The notes beneath the pieces were generated by a model. That model did no database searches, was not told where the DNA came from, and saw nothing but the letters and a program-made list of their open reading frames with translations. From assembly GCA_020851735.1 (NCBI GenBank), contig JADZCD010000028.1, positions 32,538 through 96,537 on the forward strand: 64,000 nt of DNA, written 5' to 3'. The position numbers were made by a program, and so were the translations under genes. The stretch's first letter is position 1, and every line of letters starts with the position of its first letter. This stretch comes from Phycisphaeraceae bacterium. GTDB lineage: Bacteria > Planctomycetota > Phycisphaerae > Phycisphaerales > Phycisphaeraceae. Positions 26,960 through 35,700 of this stretch are shown piece after piece.

Positions 26960-29056
26960 TTATTCGCGCATGACGATTCTGGCCTGCCGCAGGGAAAAAT
27001 AATCGTCGCCGGAGAACACCAGCCACATCTCCCGGCCGTCGGGGCTCATCCATTTGGTCGGAAAGTGTCCGGTGTCGCCCGGCCCCACGTCCCATTGCTC
27101 GGTGAAATAGGCGGCGGTCCACGGTCCCCAAGGCTGGGGCGCGTCAAACACCGCGAATCCCGCGGCAAAACGCGTGTCGCTCTGCCAGGCCGAGCGTGAA
27201 ATCTGCGCCCAGAGCAAGAATCGCTTCAAACCCGCGTTGTACGTCAGCCCCGTTCGCCGGCATCGGCCGTGATGCGTCAACACCGGCTGACGCTGTGAAA
27301 AATCCGCGCTCCACTTAGGCTGGCGATTCTGATCCAGCCCCGCGCAGCACGCGTACGCCTCGCGGAAGCGCAGCTTGTCCTTGGCCACGCGCAAAAGCAC
27401 ATAGTGGTCCGCCTCGCGGTAGGCGCTGGGCCCATCGTGCCCCAGAATGTACACATACTCGTCGCGCGCTCCCGCATGGTTTTTTCCATAATTGACGAAC
27501 GTCGGAGCTCCTAATTCATCGAACCGCCAATCCGCCCATGCCCACGTCGCGCCGTGATCATTCGACCACGCCAGCCGCGTGGCGCAACCCGCGCGGTCGT
27601 CATTACGCACCAGCATGTAAAGCACACCTTCAATCATCAGCATGCCGCAAGGCTTAGGGCCTTTGGGTCCATGCCCGGTGAATTCCGCGGAAGGAGCGCG
27701 AACGTTGACTCCCTTGACGGCTGGCGGCACTCCCTCCACGCGGGCGATGCCCATGCTCAACTTGCCGGGCACCGGCGGATCGAAAAATCCCTGCCCGTCT
27801 CCATACGCCGCGTACAGGCAATCGTCGTCGGCCCAGGTCGTCGGCCAGATGTCCGAATCGTGGGCTTGCCGCACGATGGTTTTTTTGTCCGCCCATTGCA
27901 TGGTGCGGATCACCGGGCTGGGAGGCACAGGCGGCAGAAAACATCGCGCCAGCGGCTCAAAAATTTTTCGGTACGCCGCTTCCCAGAATTGTTCCCCGCG
28001 CATGGCCGAACCCAGGCCCTTGCCTTGGCGGACGACCACCAGATCCATCTCCGGCACCACCAGCAGAAGCTGGTGTCCCGCCCCCGCGGCGCAGAAGGTG
28101 TTTCGCGGCAGAACCGGCCAGGCGCCGTCGGCGTTGCTCCACCAGCCCAAACCGGACACCGGCTCGAATGGTTCGCGCGATTTAGCGATCGCTTTAGGCT
28201 CGGCCGGCCAGGCCATTTGTTTGATCAGTTCGCCTTCAAACAGCGATTGGCCCTGCCACTGGCCCAGGTGAAGCATGAGTACGCCCACCGCCGCCATCGC
28301 TCGGGCCGAATAGACGCCGCCGCCCCAGTTCGCCTGCAACTGCAGGCCGTCAAGTTCGTAAATCGTCTTGTAGCCGATCGACCACTCCTCGTCCGACACG
28401 CCCAGCGGGCGCATGACGCGTTCAGCCAGCGCTTGGCCTATGTTCGGATAGCCACGCTCTCCTTGGAGGCTTGCGGTCACCACGTACGCCAGCATCGCCA
28501 TGCCGGGATTGGAGTAGTGCCTTTGCGTGCCGGGCTCGAAGATCACCGGTGCTCGATCCCGCGCCAGCGAAAACGGGTCCGGCTCGCGCCGCCAGAACGC
28601 CCCCATCCAGCCCGGCAGGTCCGCGTGCTCCACGCCGTCCTGATGAGCGTCCTGCAAGCCGCTGGTATGCGTCGCCAGTTGCCGTATGGTGATTTTGGAC
28701 TTTATCGGATCGTCACGCCAAGCGGGGATCCACTTGGAAGCCGGGTCGTCGATCGCCAGGCGCCTGTCCGCCAAGGCGATCAGCAGCGACATGCCGCCCA
28801 CCAGCGCCTTGGCCGCTGAGGCTGTGCCATGCAGCAAAGGAAGCATCCGGTCACTTTTGTCGTCGCGATGTCCGGGAGTCCCGGGGGCGGACCAGTCCAG
28901 GACGACGCGATCATGGCGGAGGATGAACAGCGCCTGGGTGCCGGCCTGAGCCAGGTGCGCCCAAAGGGCTTGCAGCCCCTGGGAGTCCAATTGGTGATTG
29001 GCTGGGTCGTCATATGGCCAAGGCGAATCCGTGGGCGGCTGAGTCTGTGGGGGCAT
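26960..29056 (-). CDS. Two-domain protein: beta-lactamase-family serine hydrolase plus propeller-like domain
   Basis: From ATG 29056 (AAGGTGA five bases upstream) this encodes 698 residues. Residues about 25-385 are a class C beta-lactamase/esterase fold: Ser80-x-x-Lys83 in GTASAAKALVG and YSN in HYSNPGMAML near 183. Residues about 395-698 are unrelated and rich in Trp, Asp and Gly, with blocks such as YAAYGDGQGF, LAWSNDHGATWAW, YVYILGHDG and WLVFSGDDYF, which resemble the blades of a glycosidase-type beta-propeller (DUF4185-like). No signal peptide is seen. It converges on the AGE epimerase gene. The fusion suggests a hydrolase acting on sugar-linked material, but that is inference. Confidence 0.75.
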   Translation of the reverse strand: MPPQTQPPTDSPWPYDDPANHQLDSQGLQALWAHLAQAGTQALFILRHDRVVLDWSAPGTPGHRDDKSDRMLPLLHGTASAAKALVGGMSLLIALADRRLAIDDPASKWIPAWRDDPIKSKITIRQLATHTSGLQDAHQDGVEHADLPGWMGAFWRREPDPFSLARDRAPVIFEPGTQRHYSNPGMAMLAYVVTASLQGERGYPNIGQALAERVMRPLGVSDEEWSIGYKTIYELDGLQLQANWGGGVYSARAMAAVGVLMLHLGQWQGQSLFEGELIKQMAWPAEPKAIAKSREPFEPVSGLGWWSNADGAWPVLPRNTFCAAGAGHQLLLVVPEMDLVVVRQGKGLGSAMRGEQFWEAAYRKIFEPLARCFLPPVPPSPVIRTMQWADKKTIVRQAHDSDIWPTTWADDDCLYAAYGDGQGFFDPPVPGKLSMGIARVEGVPPAVKGVNVRAPSAEFTGHGPKGPKPCGMLMIEGVLYMLVRNDDRAGCATRLAWSNDHGATWAWADWRFDELGAPTFVNYGKNHAGARDEYVYILGHDGPSAYREADHYVLLRVAKDKLRFREAYACCAGLDQNRQPKWSADFSQRQPVLTHHGRCRRTGLTYNAGLKRFLLWAQISRSAWQSDTRFAAGFAVFDAPQPWGPWTAAYFTEQWDVGPGDTGHFPTKWMSPDGREMWLVFSGDDYFSLRQARIVMRE

Positions 29057-29226
29057 GAAAATCACCTTCAAAGTCCTTAACCAGCCATTAGCCTAACAGG
29101 AATTTGTCGCCTGGCGCTGCCGGTGGGTACATGATTTAACACTATCGCTGGCAGAAGCTTGTGTTGACGGTTTGCGGTAAAAGAAGGCGGCAGACCGGTA
29201 ATATTTCATTCGCTGCGCCGGGGGCA

Positions 29227-29255
29227 TTGACAAGGCGAAGCATTTACTCTAGAAT
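29227..29255 (+). promoter_or_regulatory. Near-consensus sigma-70 promoter
   Basis: TTGACA (29227-29232), a 17-base spacer and TAGAAT (29250-29255). It serves the membrane protein gene starting 27 bases further on. The -10 lies inside the palindromic operator region at 29246-29268. Confidence 0.85.
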
Positions 29256-29268
29256 CTAGAGTACTCTA
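29246..29268 (+). promoter_or_regulatory. Interlocking palindromic operator over the -10 box
   Basis: Three half sites, ACTCTA, TAGAGT and ACTCTA, start at 29246, 29257 and 29263. The first two form the perfect inverted repeat CTCTAGA-A-TCTAGAG (29247-29261), the last two the perfect 12-base palindrome TAGAGTACTCTA (29257-29268). A regulator bound here would block RNA polymerase. The winged-helix protein encoded by the second gene of the transcript is the obvious candidate. Confidence 0.65.
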
Positions 29269-29281
29269 TAGGAGACCGCGC

Positions 29282-29851
29282 ATGTCCGCCACACCCTCCG
29301 ATGCCCAACAGGACTTAGCCTTCATCCGTCAAGTCGTTGCTAATCGCAAGCCCAGCAAACATGGCCCGCTGGGCATCGCCGCGGTCTGGGCCCTCTACCT
29401 GGCCGGCGGCTATACGCTGTGCGATTTTCATCCGCTGGCTGCGGGAATCTGGTTTCAGGTCGGATTGGTCATTGGCACCTTCGCCTCCTGGTACATCTGC
29501 TACCGTTTTGAGCCCTTCGCCGGGGAACTGGATCGCCGCTTGGGCCTCCGTCACGCCTTGCACTGGACGGTGATGTTCCTATTCTTCATGGCCTTGGTCG
29601 CCATCGCGTTGCGGCTCAACTTGATGTCCAACCCGGAGGTCTGGGGATCATTGGCCACGCTGGCGCTGGCGGTGGCGTTTCTTTACGCGGGCTTGCACAT
29701 CGACGGCGCCTACACCTTGGCAGGGATCGTGCTGATGATCGGTTCCGTGGTGGACAGCCAAATCATTCCGTATTTCGCATCGATCCTTGGAATCACCGCC
29801 GCCGTCGCTCTGCTGGCTGCGAGCTTCTGGATGGTGCGCCGCCGTGGCTGA
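29282..29851 (+). CDS. Small membrane protein in a pair with a winged-helix regulator
   Basis: A 189-residue protein of unknown function with a 25-residue soluble start (SATPSDAQQDLAFIRQVV) and then six hydrophobic helices, arranged as three pairs. It begins like the membrane partners of HTH_27-type regulators (short Q/A-rich lead, DL.FIR.V segment). GGAG lies seven bases before the ATG. The next gene overlaps its stop codon, and the promoter upstream carries palindromes, so the pair seems to be a self-regulated unit. Confidence 0.75.
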   Translation: MSATPSDAQQDLAFIRQVVANRKPSKHGPLGIAAVWALYLAGGYTLCDFHPLAAGIWFQVGLVIGTFASWYICYRFEPFAGELDRRLGLRHALHWTVMFLFFMALVAIALRLNLMSNPEVWGSLATLALAVAFLYAGLHIDGAYTLAGIVLMIGSVVDSQIIPYFASILGITAAVALLAASFWMVRRRG

Positions 29852-30188
29852 AATAATTGGTTCAAAAACCGCTGCCTCCATGGGGCAATTGGATCGCCTG
29901 CTGGAGCATCGCCTGCGCCTGGCAGCCTGCGTTTTGCTTTCCGACGCCGAGGCTATGAGCTTTACTCGCCTCAAGGAATTGCTGGAAGCCACCGACGGCA
30001 ACCTGGGAGCCCAGTTAAACAAACTCGAAGAATCCGGCTATCTGCGCGTGCGCAAGGAATTCGTCGATCGCAAGCCAATCTCCTGGTACAGCCTGACTGC
30101 CTCCGGACGACGAGCGCTGGGCCGGCACCTGCAGGCGTTGGAGAAGTTAATCAGCGCTGCCAACGTCAATACAGGCAAAGAGAAGTAG
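29844..30188 (+). CDS. Winged-helix transcriptional regulator (MarR/HTH_27-like)
   Basis: From GTG 29844, which overlaps the upstream stop codon, this gives 114 residues; ATG 29880 is a possible later start. The body is a single winged-helix domain: LEHRLRLAACVLLSDAEAM, a recognition helix region in FTRLKELLEATDGNLGAQLNKLEESGYL, and a wing with RKPISWYSLTASGRRAL. Proteins of this type bind palindromes in their own promoter. The interlocking palindrome at 29246-29268 fits that role. The signal sensed, perhaps through the membrane partner, is unknown. Confidence 0.85.
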   Translation: MAEIIGSKTAASMGQLDRLLEHRLRLAACVLLSDAEAMSFTRLKELLEATDGNLGAQLNKLEESGYLRVRKEFVDRKPISWYSLTASGRRALGRHLQALEKLISAANVNTGKEK

Positions 30189-30374
30189 GGGGCTGTTGTT
30201 CCTTAAAGCCTCCACAAATCAACATCTGCACTAATTGAGCGGTTCATCAATTCGGTCCGTACGGCATTCAAATGCGGCTTTGATTCCCGCCAGGATCATT
30301 TTCGACGTCAATGGTTATGCTAGTAGGGTCGCATTTGCATGCAGCCATATTTCCCCTGCGCAGGGAGAACAGCC

Positions 30375-31523
30375 GTGCTCGACCAATGGCGAACCTCTGT
30401 CATCAAGGCTTACGCACGCAGCCTCGGGCGTCGGCGCGGTGATCTGGTCACGCCTGCCTTGATCCTCGACCTGGACGTGGCCAAACAAAACCTTGCCCGC
30501 ATGGTCGACAAAATGCGCCCCCATTCCGCCAAGCTGCGCCCGCACATCAAGGGGCAAAAGTGCGTGGAGCTGGCGCGCATGCAGGTCGAAGCCGGCGCCA
30601 TCGGCGTCTGCACCGCCACCGTCTGGGAGGCGATCGTCATGACGCGCGCGGGAATCGGCGATGTGCTGATTGCCAATCAGGTGGGGGGTCGGGAGAAGAT
30701 CCAGGCGCTGGCGCAAATGGCCCGGCAGGGACGATTGACGGTGGCGGTGGATGACGAACGCAACTGCGCGGACCTGAACGCAGCCGCCGAGGCGGTGGGC
30801 AGCCAATTGGAGGTCCTGATCGAGGTGGACGTCGGTATGGGGCGCGGGGGCGTGCGCCGGGTGGAAGACGCGCTGACGCTGGCGCCAAAGATCAGCAAGA
30901 TGAAAAATCTGCGCTTGCGCGGACTGCAGGCTTACGAAGGCCACTGCATGATGGAGCCTGACCGCGCGTTACGGATCGTCAAGGCCCGCAAGGCGGCGGA
31001 CCTGGTGGGAGAGGCGATCGCGCGGCTGGCCAAGGCCGGTTTTGCGTGCGAGACGATCTCCGGCGGGGGAACGGGGACGTATGAGTTCACCGGGACGGAC
31101 CCACGCTACACCGAGCTGCAGGCAGGGTCGTACCTGCTCATGGACATGTTCCACGGCAAACTCGTCTCCGGCTTCTCCCACGCCCTGACCGTCTTGGCCA
31201 CGGTGGTCGTCCAGCAGGGCCGCACGATTGTCCTGGACTGCGGCAGCAAGTCCATCTGCGTCGACGACGCCGGCACGCCCATGAAGCCCTACCCCTTTTA
31301 CAAGGCCCGGGATTTCCACGAAGAGCACGCCCTCTTCGACGTCGACAACCGCTGCCAGCTAAAGCTTGGCGACACCGTCGAACTCATCCCCGGCTACGCG
31401 CCGTCCACCGTCAACATGTACGACGTTTATCACGTGGTTGAAAACGACGTGGTCACGGCCATCTGGCCCATCATTCCGCGTGGGCCCGGCCACGGAGGCT
31501 TGCTTGCAGGAGAGAAGCCATGA
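30375..31523 (+). CDS. D-threonine aldolase/alanine racemase-fold PLP enzyme
   Basis: A 382-residue protein (GTG 30375, GGGAG upstream; an ATG at 30339 has no such site). The N-terminal alanine-racemase barrel begins at DLVTPALILDLD and carries the PLP lysine Lys59 in RPHIKGQKC. The C-terminal beta domain follows from about residue 265. Known D-threonine aldolases and D-serine dehydratases bind a metal through a His-x-Cys or His-x-Asp just before PTVNLYD; here the same place reads GYAPSTVNMYD, so the ligand pair seems missing. The enzyme probably acts on a D-hydroxy amino acid. Its end overlaps the next gene by four bases. Confidence 0.8.
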   Translation: MLDQWRTSVIKAYARSLGRRRGDLVTPALILDLDVAKQNLARMVDKMRPHSAKLRPHIKGQKCVELARMQVEAGAIGVCTATVWEAIVMTRAGIGDVLIANQVGGREKIQALAQMARQGRLTVAVDDERNCADLNAAAEAVGSQLEVLIEVDVGMGRGGVRRVEDALTLAPKISKMKNLRLRGLQAYEGHCMMEPDRALRIVKARKAADLVGEAIARLAKAGFACETISGGGTGTYEFTGTDPRYTELQAGSYLLMDMFHGKLVSGFSHALTVLATVVVQQGRTIVLDCGSKSICVDDAGTPMKPYPFYKARDFHEEHALFDVDNRCQLKLGDTVELIPGYAPSTVNMYDVYHVVENDVVTAIWPIIPRGPGHGGLLAGEKP

Positions 31524-32467
31524 AGAAGACACCCGCCGAACCCATGACCCGGGCTCAGTTCGACGCGCTGTTTAAGAAGGTCTGCAACTGGGGCCGCTGG
31601 GGCGATAGCGACGAACGCGGCACGCTCAATTACATCACGCCCAGGCACATCACCGCCGCGGCCAAGCTCGTGCGCACGGGTCGGACGGTATCGCTGGCCA
31701 TTCCGATCAACACCGTCGCGGGGCCGGACAATCCAAACCCGGCCGTGCACAAGATGGTGGTCCTGCACGATACCGCGTGGCCGGAGGGTGAGCCGCGCTT
31801 CGCTACCGACGCGCTGGATTCGCAGTTCCACGGCGACTGCTTTACGCACATGGACGCCCTCTGCCACGTCAGCTATCAGGGCAAGCTCTACAACAACAAG
31901 CCGGCGGACTCCGTGACCAAAACCGGCGCGACGCTCCATGACATCACCGCCTTCGCCCACGGCATCGTCGGGCGCGGCGTGCTCTTGGACATCCCGCGCC
32001 TGCGCGGCGTCAAGTGGCTGGAGCTGGGCGACGCCGTGACGGCCCAGGAACTCGAAGCGGCCGAGAAAGCCCAAGGCGTGCGGCTGGGCGAGGGTGACAT
32101 CATGCTCTTCCGCACGGGCCACCATCGGCGGAGGCTGGAGCTTGGGCCGTGGAACCCCGGCTACAGCGGCCAGGGCATGGCCGGCCTGCACGCTTCATCA
32201 ATGCTCATGCTCCACGAGCGGAAGATCGCGGTGTTTCTGCCCGACGGCGACGGCGAGACGGTCCCGAGCAACGTCGAGGGCATCGCCTGCCCGATCCACA
32301 CCCTGCAACTCGTGGCCATGGGCATGGTCTGCGCCGACAGCCTGCAATTCGAGGAACTCGTCGCGGTCTGCGAACAGGAAAAACGCTGGGAATTCATGGT
32401 CACCGCCAGCCCGCTGCGCCTGCCACGGGCGACGGGGTCGATGTTCAATCCGACGGCGATTTTCTGA
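31520..32467 (+). CDS. Cyclase-family metal-dependent hydrolase
   Basis: A 315-residue protein of the kynurenine formamidase-like cyclase family. The metal site is visible as HGDCFTHMDALCHV (about 110-123), the HxGTHxDxPxH motif with Cys-Phe replacing Gly and its neighbour. A further His pair lies in RTGHHRRR near residue 195. The ATGA overlap with the upstream PLP enzyme means the two are co-translated and likely work on one pathway, for instance breakdown of an amino-acid derivative. Substrate unknown. Confidence 0.82.
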   Translation: MKKTPAEPMTRAQFDALFKKVCNWGRWGDSDERGTLNYITPRHITAAAKLVRTGRTVSLAIPINTVAGPDNPNPAVHKMVVLHDTAWPEGEPRFATDALDSQFHGDCFTHMDALCHVSYQGKLYNNKPADSVTKTGATLHDITAFAHGIVGRGVLLDIPRLRGVKWLELGDAVTAQELEAAEKAQGVRLGEGDIMLFRTGHHRRRLELGPWNPGYSGQGMAGLHASSMLMLHERKIAVFLPDGDGETVPSNVEGIACPIHTLQLVAMGMVCADSLQFEELVAVCEQEKRWEFMVTASPLRLPRATGSMFNPTAIF

Positions 32468-32488
32468 CACCTGAGGAAGGCGAAGTTC

Positions 32489-33160
32489 ATGCACCCCTAC
32501 GTCGTCGCATTGAAAGCACGGCTCGAAAGTCATGCCGACCCCATCGAGGCGCCGGCGATGAAGAAGTACATGCGGGGCCAGTTCGAGTATCTGGGGATCA
32601 AGACACCCGCACGCGTCGCTCTGCAGAAGGAGTTCTTTGCCGCAGCGGGCTTGCCGGAGATGGCTGATCTCGATGCAATCCTCCGCGAGTTGTGGGTGCT
32701 CCCGCAGCGGGAGTATCAATACGCGGCGATCGGCGTCTTGGGCAGAGTCCAGGCGCAGGTGCCTCCCGACTTCGTTGGCACGATCGAGCACCTGATTGTC
32801 ACCAGGTCCTGGTGGGACACGGTCGACAGCCTCGCGGCCAGCGCGGTGGGCACGCAGTTCAAGCGTCACCCCAAGGCGAAAAAAAAGTATCTAACCCGGT
32901 GGCGACGATCGGAGAATATCTGGCTGAGACGCACGGCGATTCTGTTCCAGCTCAACCACAAGGATCAGACGGATTTCGAGCTGCTTTGCGAGATTATCCG
33001 GGAGAACTTAGGCTCGAGGGAGTTCTTCATCAACAAAGCCATCGGTTGGTCGCTGCGGCAGTACGCGCGCACGGATCCCCGGGCGGTTAAGAAGTTCGTC
33101 AAGGCGACACCGCTGCACGCGCTGAGCCGGCGTGAGGCGATGAAGCATCTCGAAGATTGA
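32489..33160 (+). CDS. DNA alkylation repair glycosylase, AlkD family
   Basis: A 223-residue HEAT-like repeat protein that removes N3- and N7-alkylated purines from DNA. Family hallmarks include the opening FEYLGIKTPARVALQKEF, LWVLPQREYQYAAI and the catalytic-region motif WWDTVDSLA at about 109-117 (the Asp positions the base). The length is typical. It follows the cyclase gene by 21 bases but is unrelated in function. Confidence 0.92.
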   Translation: MHPYVVALKARLESHADPIEAPAMKKYMRGQFEYLGIKTPARVALQKEFFAAAGLPEMADLDAILRELWVLPQREYQYAAIGVLGRVQAQVPPDFVGTIEHLIVTRSWWDTVDSLAASAVGTQFKRHPKAKKKYLTRWRRSENIWLRRTAILFQLNHKDQTDFELLCEIIRENLGSREFFINKAIGWSLRQYARTDPRAVKKFVKATPLHALSRREAMKHLED

Positions 33161-33234
33161 CTGGTCATGTGCAGCCATCGGCGTGGAAAGGCGATCGGCA
33201 TCGTCCGAACCGATCATTGCGTCGTCTGCCCGCT

Positions 33235-34005
33235 TCACTGGCTCATCGCATCCCCGCCGGTCACCAGCAGGTGTTCGCCGGTGACATGGTCGGAGAGGTA
33301 ACAGGCGAGAAAGAGGGCGACGCGGCCGATGTCCTCGGGGTAGCCGACTTTTCTCAACGCCGCAGCCTGGGCCCAGCCCTCGGGGTTCTGGTTGGGCTCC
33401 CAGGTTTTTTGCATGAAGCGTTCGGTCGTCGGAGTCATGATGGCCCCTGGGCAGATCGCGTTGCAGTAGACTTTGTGTCGTCCCAGTTCCTTGGCGATGT
33501 TGCGGGTCAAGGCGATGATCGCCGACTTGGTCGCGCAATACGCAGTCGCCCCTTCCGGCAGCGGCGCCAGGCCCGAATCCGACGACATGTTGATGATCTT
33601 CCCCCCGCCCTGGCGGACCATGATCTTCGCCACCGCCTGCGATAGCAGGAACATGCCCCGCACATTCACCGCAAAATGTTTGTCCCACATCGCCAGGCTC
33701 GTCTCCAGAAACGGCACCCAGTCCTGCACGGCCGCATTGTTCACCAGCACGTCAATCCGCTTAAACTCCTCCTCCACGCTGCTGACGAACGGCCCGATCG
33801 CGTGCTCATCCGCCACGTCCAGCTTCCGAAACGTCACCGGTTGGCCGGTCTTCTTCTGGATCTGGGCCGCGGCTTCCACTCCTTTGGCTTCCTGGATGTC
33901 CGCGATGATCACCATGGCCCCCTCGCGGGAGAACACCTCGGCTATCCCTTGGCCGATCCCTTGGGCGGCTCCCGTGACAATCGCGATTTTTTCTTTTAGC
34001 AGCAT
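33235..34005 (-). CDS. Short-chain dehydrogenase/reductase
   Basis: A 256-residue Rossmann-fold oxidoreductase. TGAAQGIGQGIAE at about 12-24 is the cofactor motif, VNNAAVQDW at about 89 the NNAG motif, and the catalytic Ser, Tyr and Lys appear in NMSSDSG and YCATKSA. An Asp at the end of the second strand (IIADIQE) suggests NAD(H). I set the start at ATG 34005 with GGAG eight bases upstream; the open frame before it crosses the tRNA gene and is not coding. Substrate unknown. Confidence 0.9.
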   Translation of the reverse strand: MLLKEKIAIVTGAAQGIGQGIAEVFSREGAMVIIADIQEAKGVEAAAQIQKKTGQPVTFRKLDVADEHAIGPFVSSVEEEFKRIDVLVNNAAVQDWVPFLETSLAMWDKHFAVNVRGMFLLSQAVAKIMVRQGGGKIINMSSDSGLAPLPEGATAYCATKSAIIALTRNIAKELGRHKVYCNAICPGAIMTPTTERFMQKTWEPNQNPEGWAQAAALRKVGYPEDIGRVALFLACYLSDHVTGEHLLVTGGDAMSQ

Positions 34006-34171
34006 GGTGGGTCTCCACTGGAGGTGAAGAATCAGGGTATCGCCCCAGCCGCCGGTGAGCCAGCTGCGCTTAGATTTGCGGTAATGCCATAGAACTCCTG
34101 GGCTTCCGGTCCGGCAAGCCCAGCCACGACTGGTTGTTGAAGTTTCCCGATGGCAAGAAATGTCAGGCAAT

Positions 34172-34244
34172 GGGCCCGGCGTGAGTCGAACACGCGACCT
34201 CACCCTTATCAGGGGTGCGCTCTAGCCAACTGAGCTACGAGCCC
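34172..34244 (-). tRNA. trnI-GAU: tRNA-Ile (anticodon GAU)
   Basis: The minus strand folds into a full 73-nucleotide cloverleaf: acceptor GGGCTCG with CGGGCCC (one G-U), D arm GCTC/GAGC, anticodon arm CACCC-CTGATAA-GGGTG with anticodon GAT, and T arm GCGTG-TTCGACT-CACGC. No CCA end is encoded. No repeated copy of its 3' end is nearby, so there is no sign of an integrated element. Confidence 0.97.
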
Positions 34245-34350
34245 TTAAGAAGTGCATGGTAACGGCTTACGCCATCTCTCTCAAGGGCCCCCGGGGTCGG
34301 CTTGCCCGGCCTCTCTGACGCCCCTTGGCCCCGCGCTGGCCCTCGGGCAA

Positions 34351-34391
34351 AAGTAAAACGTTCAGCGGGCGTTTTAGGGTCGCTGAACGTT
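34351..34391 (-). terminator. Rho-independent terminator of the PEP-CTERM gene
   Basis: A perfect 11-bp inverted repeat (AACGTTCAGCG at 34357-34367 with CGCTGAACGTT at 34381-34391) is followed on the minus strand by TTTTACTTTT. It lies 23 bases after the stop codon. Confidence 0.8.
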
Positions 34392-34413
34392 AGTCTAATT
34401 GCCTTAAAAAAAC

Positions 34414-34983
34414 TCATCCGCGGCGGCGGGAAAGCAGCACCACACTTCCGACGCCCAGCAAAGCCAACGTCGCCGGTTCAGGCACAGGGTCGTCAGGATC
34501 ATCGGACTGGCCTTGACCATACCCGACCACAGCGCCCGGTCCCTCTTGGAATCCCAGCAAATTGTTGGCTGAGTATCTCGAGGCCGTGTCCGGGGGCGCA
34601 GGCTGGAAATAAGTGAGGGCGGGACTGTCATAAGGGTCAAGATAGAGAATCTGAGCCACGGGCACCCAGGCCAGAATGTCAAAAATCACTCGTCGCACTC
34701 GGCCGCTGACGCCCGGGAAGAGTTGAATCTGCCCAAAATCCGTGATGGCGTAATTGCCTACCCCTTTTTCACTCAAACGCCACGGGAAATTATCGGGCGT
34801 AGGAAGCATCGGTTGAGCGAACAGCTCCCACGCGATAGGCGTATCCTTGACCATGTCGGAAAAGGGTGACCCCGCACCGCCTGCGGTCATGAAATAGTCA
34901 ATCGAATTGGCCCAGGCAGGCACCGTCAGGGAAGCCAGCAACAAAACCGATACGCACCCATAGAATCTCATAGCCCGTTTCAT
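34414..34983 (-). CDS. PEP-CTERM surface protein
   Basis: A 189-residue exported protein. The start at 34983 has GGGAGA seven bases upstream. Residues 1-25 are a signal peptide (AMRFYGCVSVLLLASLTVPAWA region). The C-terminus carries VPEPATLALLGVGSVVLLS followed by RRRG, the sorting signal cut by an exosortase. The middle has no known domain. The microrepeat-like TCCGGGGGC lies in the gene at 34587-34595. Function on the cell surface or in the matrix is unknown. Confidence 0.88.
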   Translation of the reverse strand: MKRAMRFYGCVSVLLLASLTVPAWANSIDYFMTAGGAGSPFSDMVKDTPIAWELFAQPMLPTPDNFPWRLSEKGVGNYAITDFGQIQLFPGVSGRVRRVIFDILAWVPVAQILYLDPYDSPALTYFQPAPPDTASRYSANNLLGFQEGPGAVVGYGQGQSDDPDDPVPEPATLALLGVGSVVLLSRRRG

Positions 34984-35214
34984 AGATGTATCTCCCAGGC
35001 GAAATCGGACATACGCCAGTTCAGGCGTGAACAATCCGTCGCCTAGGTCAAAAGCAAGTAATTATTGGGCTTCTTCCCTGACAGCTTTTGTCTTGGAGGG
35101 AACTGCCGGGAAGAAGAGCAAAGCGTCTATACTTTCTATATCACCATAGGAAGACAGCAGCCAGTTTTCGCGGCCTTTTAAAAATTATCTTTGCTGAATA
35201 TGTCGTCTGGGGGG

Positions 35215-35700
35215 TTATTCGTGAACCTGGATAATCTGGGCAGTCGGGCCATCGGTGTCCAGCAAGGCAACGGTGCAGTTGTCTGTCACCCAACCGCAGC
35301 ATTCCCCCGGATTTAGATAAAGTTTTCCGTTGCGAACTTCATTGACCGGCTCATGCGTGTGACCGGTTATCACGATCTGTGCCGCGGCGATGTCTTGTTC
35401 CGATAACCAATCCACGAAGTGATGCATCACAATATTTCGCCCACCCAATTTCAAGTGCAGCGGACCATCGACAATATTGGGCAGGACAGCCTTGATGCCT
35501 TTGCGCTCTCCGTCATTGTTGCCGTAACAGCAGTAGACCGGGATATCCAGAACATTGGGCGCGATCACTTTGGCCGCAAAAGGCGCGATGTAATCCCCCG
35601 CGTGCAGAATCGCTCCGACTTTCAGCTGCCGGAACAGTGCGATAGCCCTGCGAAAGGTCGGCAGGCGATCGTGAGTATCCGAAAGGACGCCTATTTTCAT
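35215..35700 (-). CDS. YfcE/MJ0936-type metallophosphodiesterase
   Basis: A 161-residue calcineurin-like phosphoesterase. Metal ligands appear in order: Asp-x-His in GVLSDTHDR, Asp in HAGDYIAPF, Asn in YGNNDGE, His in MHHFVD, and His-x-His in TGHTHEP. The size and motifs match YfcE, which hydrolyses phosphodiesters in vitro; the cellular substrate is unknown. It reads leftwards and stands alone. Confidence 0.92.
   Translation of the reverse strand: MKIGVLSDTHDRLPTFRRAIALFRQLKVGAILHAGDYIAPFAAKVIAPNVLDIPVYCCYGNNDGERKGIKAVLPNIVDGPLHLKLGGRNIVMHHFVDWLSEQDIAAAQIVITGHTHEPVNEVRNGKLYLNPGECCGWVTDNCTVALLDTDGPTAQIIQVHE

Noticed and set aside
33235..34203. Longer start of the SDR gene
   Set aside because: The extra 66 codons read through the intergenic region and the 3' end of the tRNA gene; ATG 34005 has a good ribosome binding site and begins the Rossmann fold.
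34172..34244. Integration site at tRNA-Ile
   Set aside because: No integrase gene and no second copy of the tRNA 3' end within the window.
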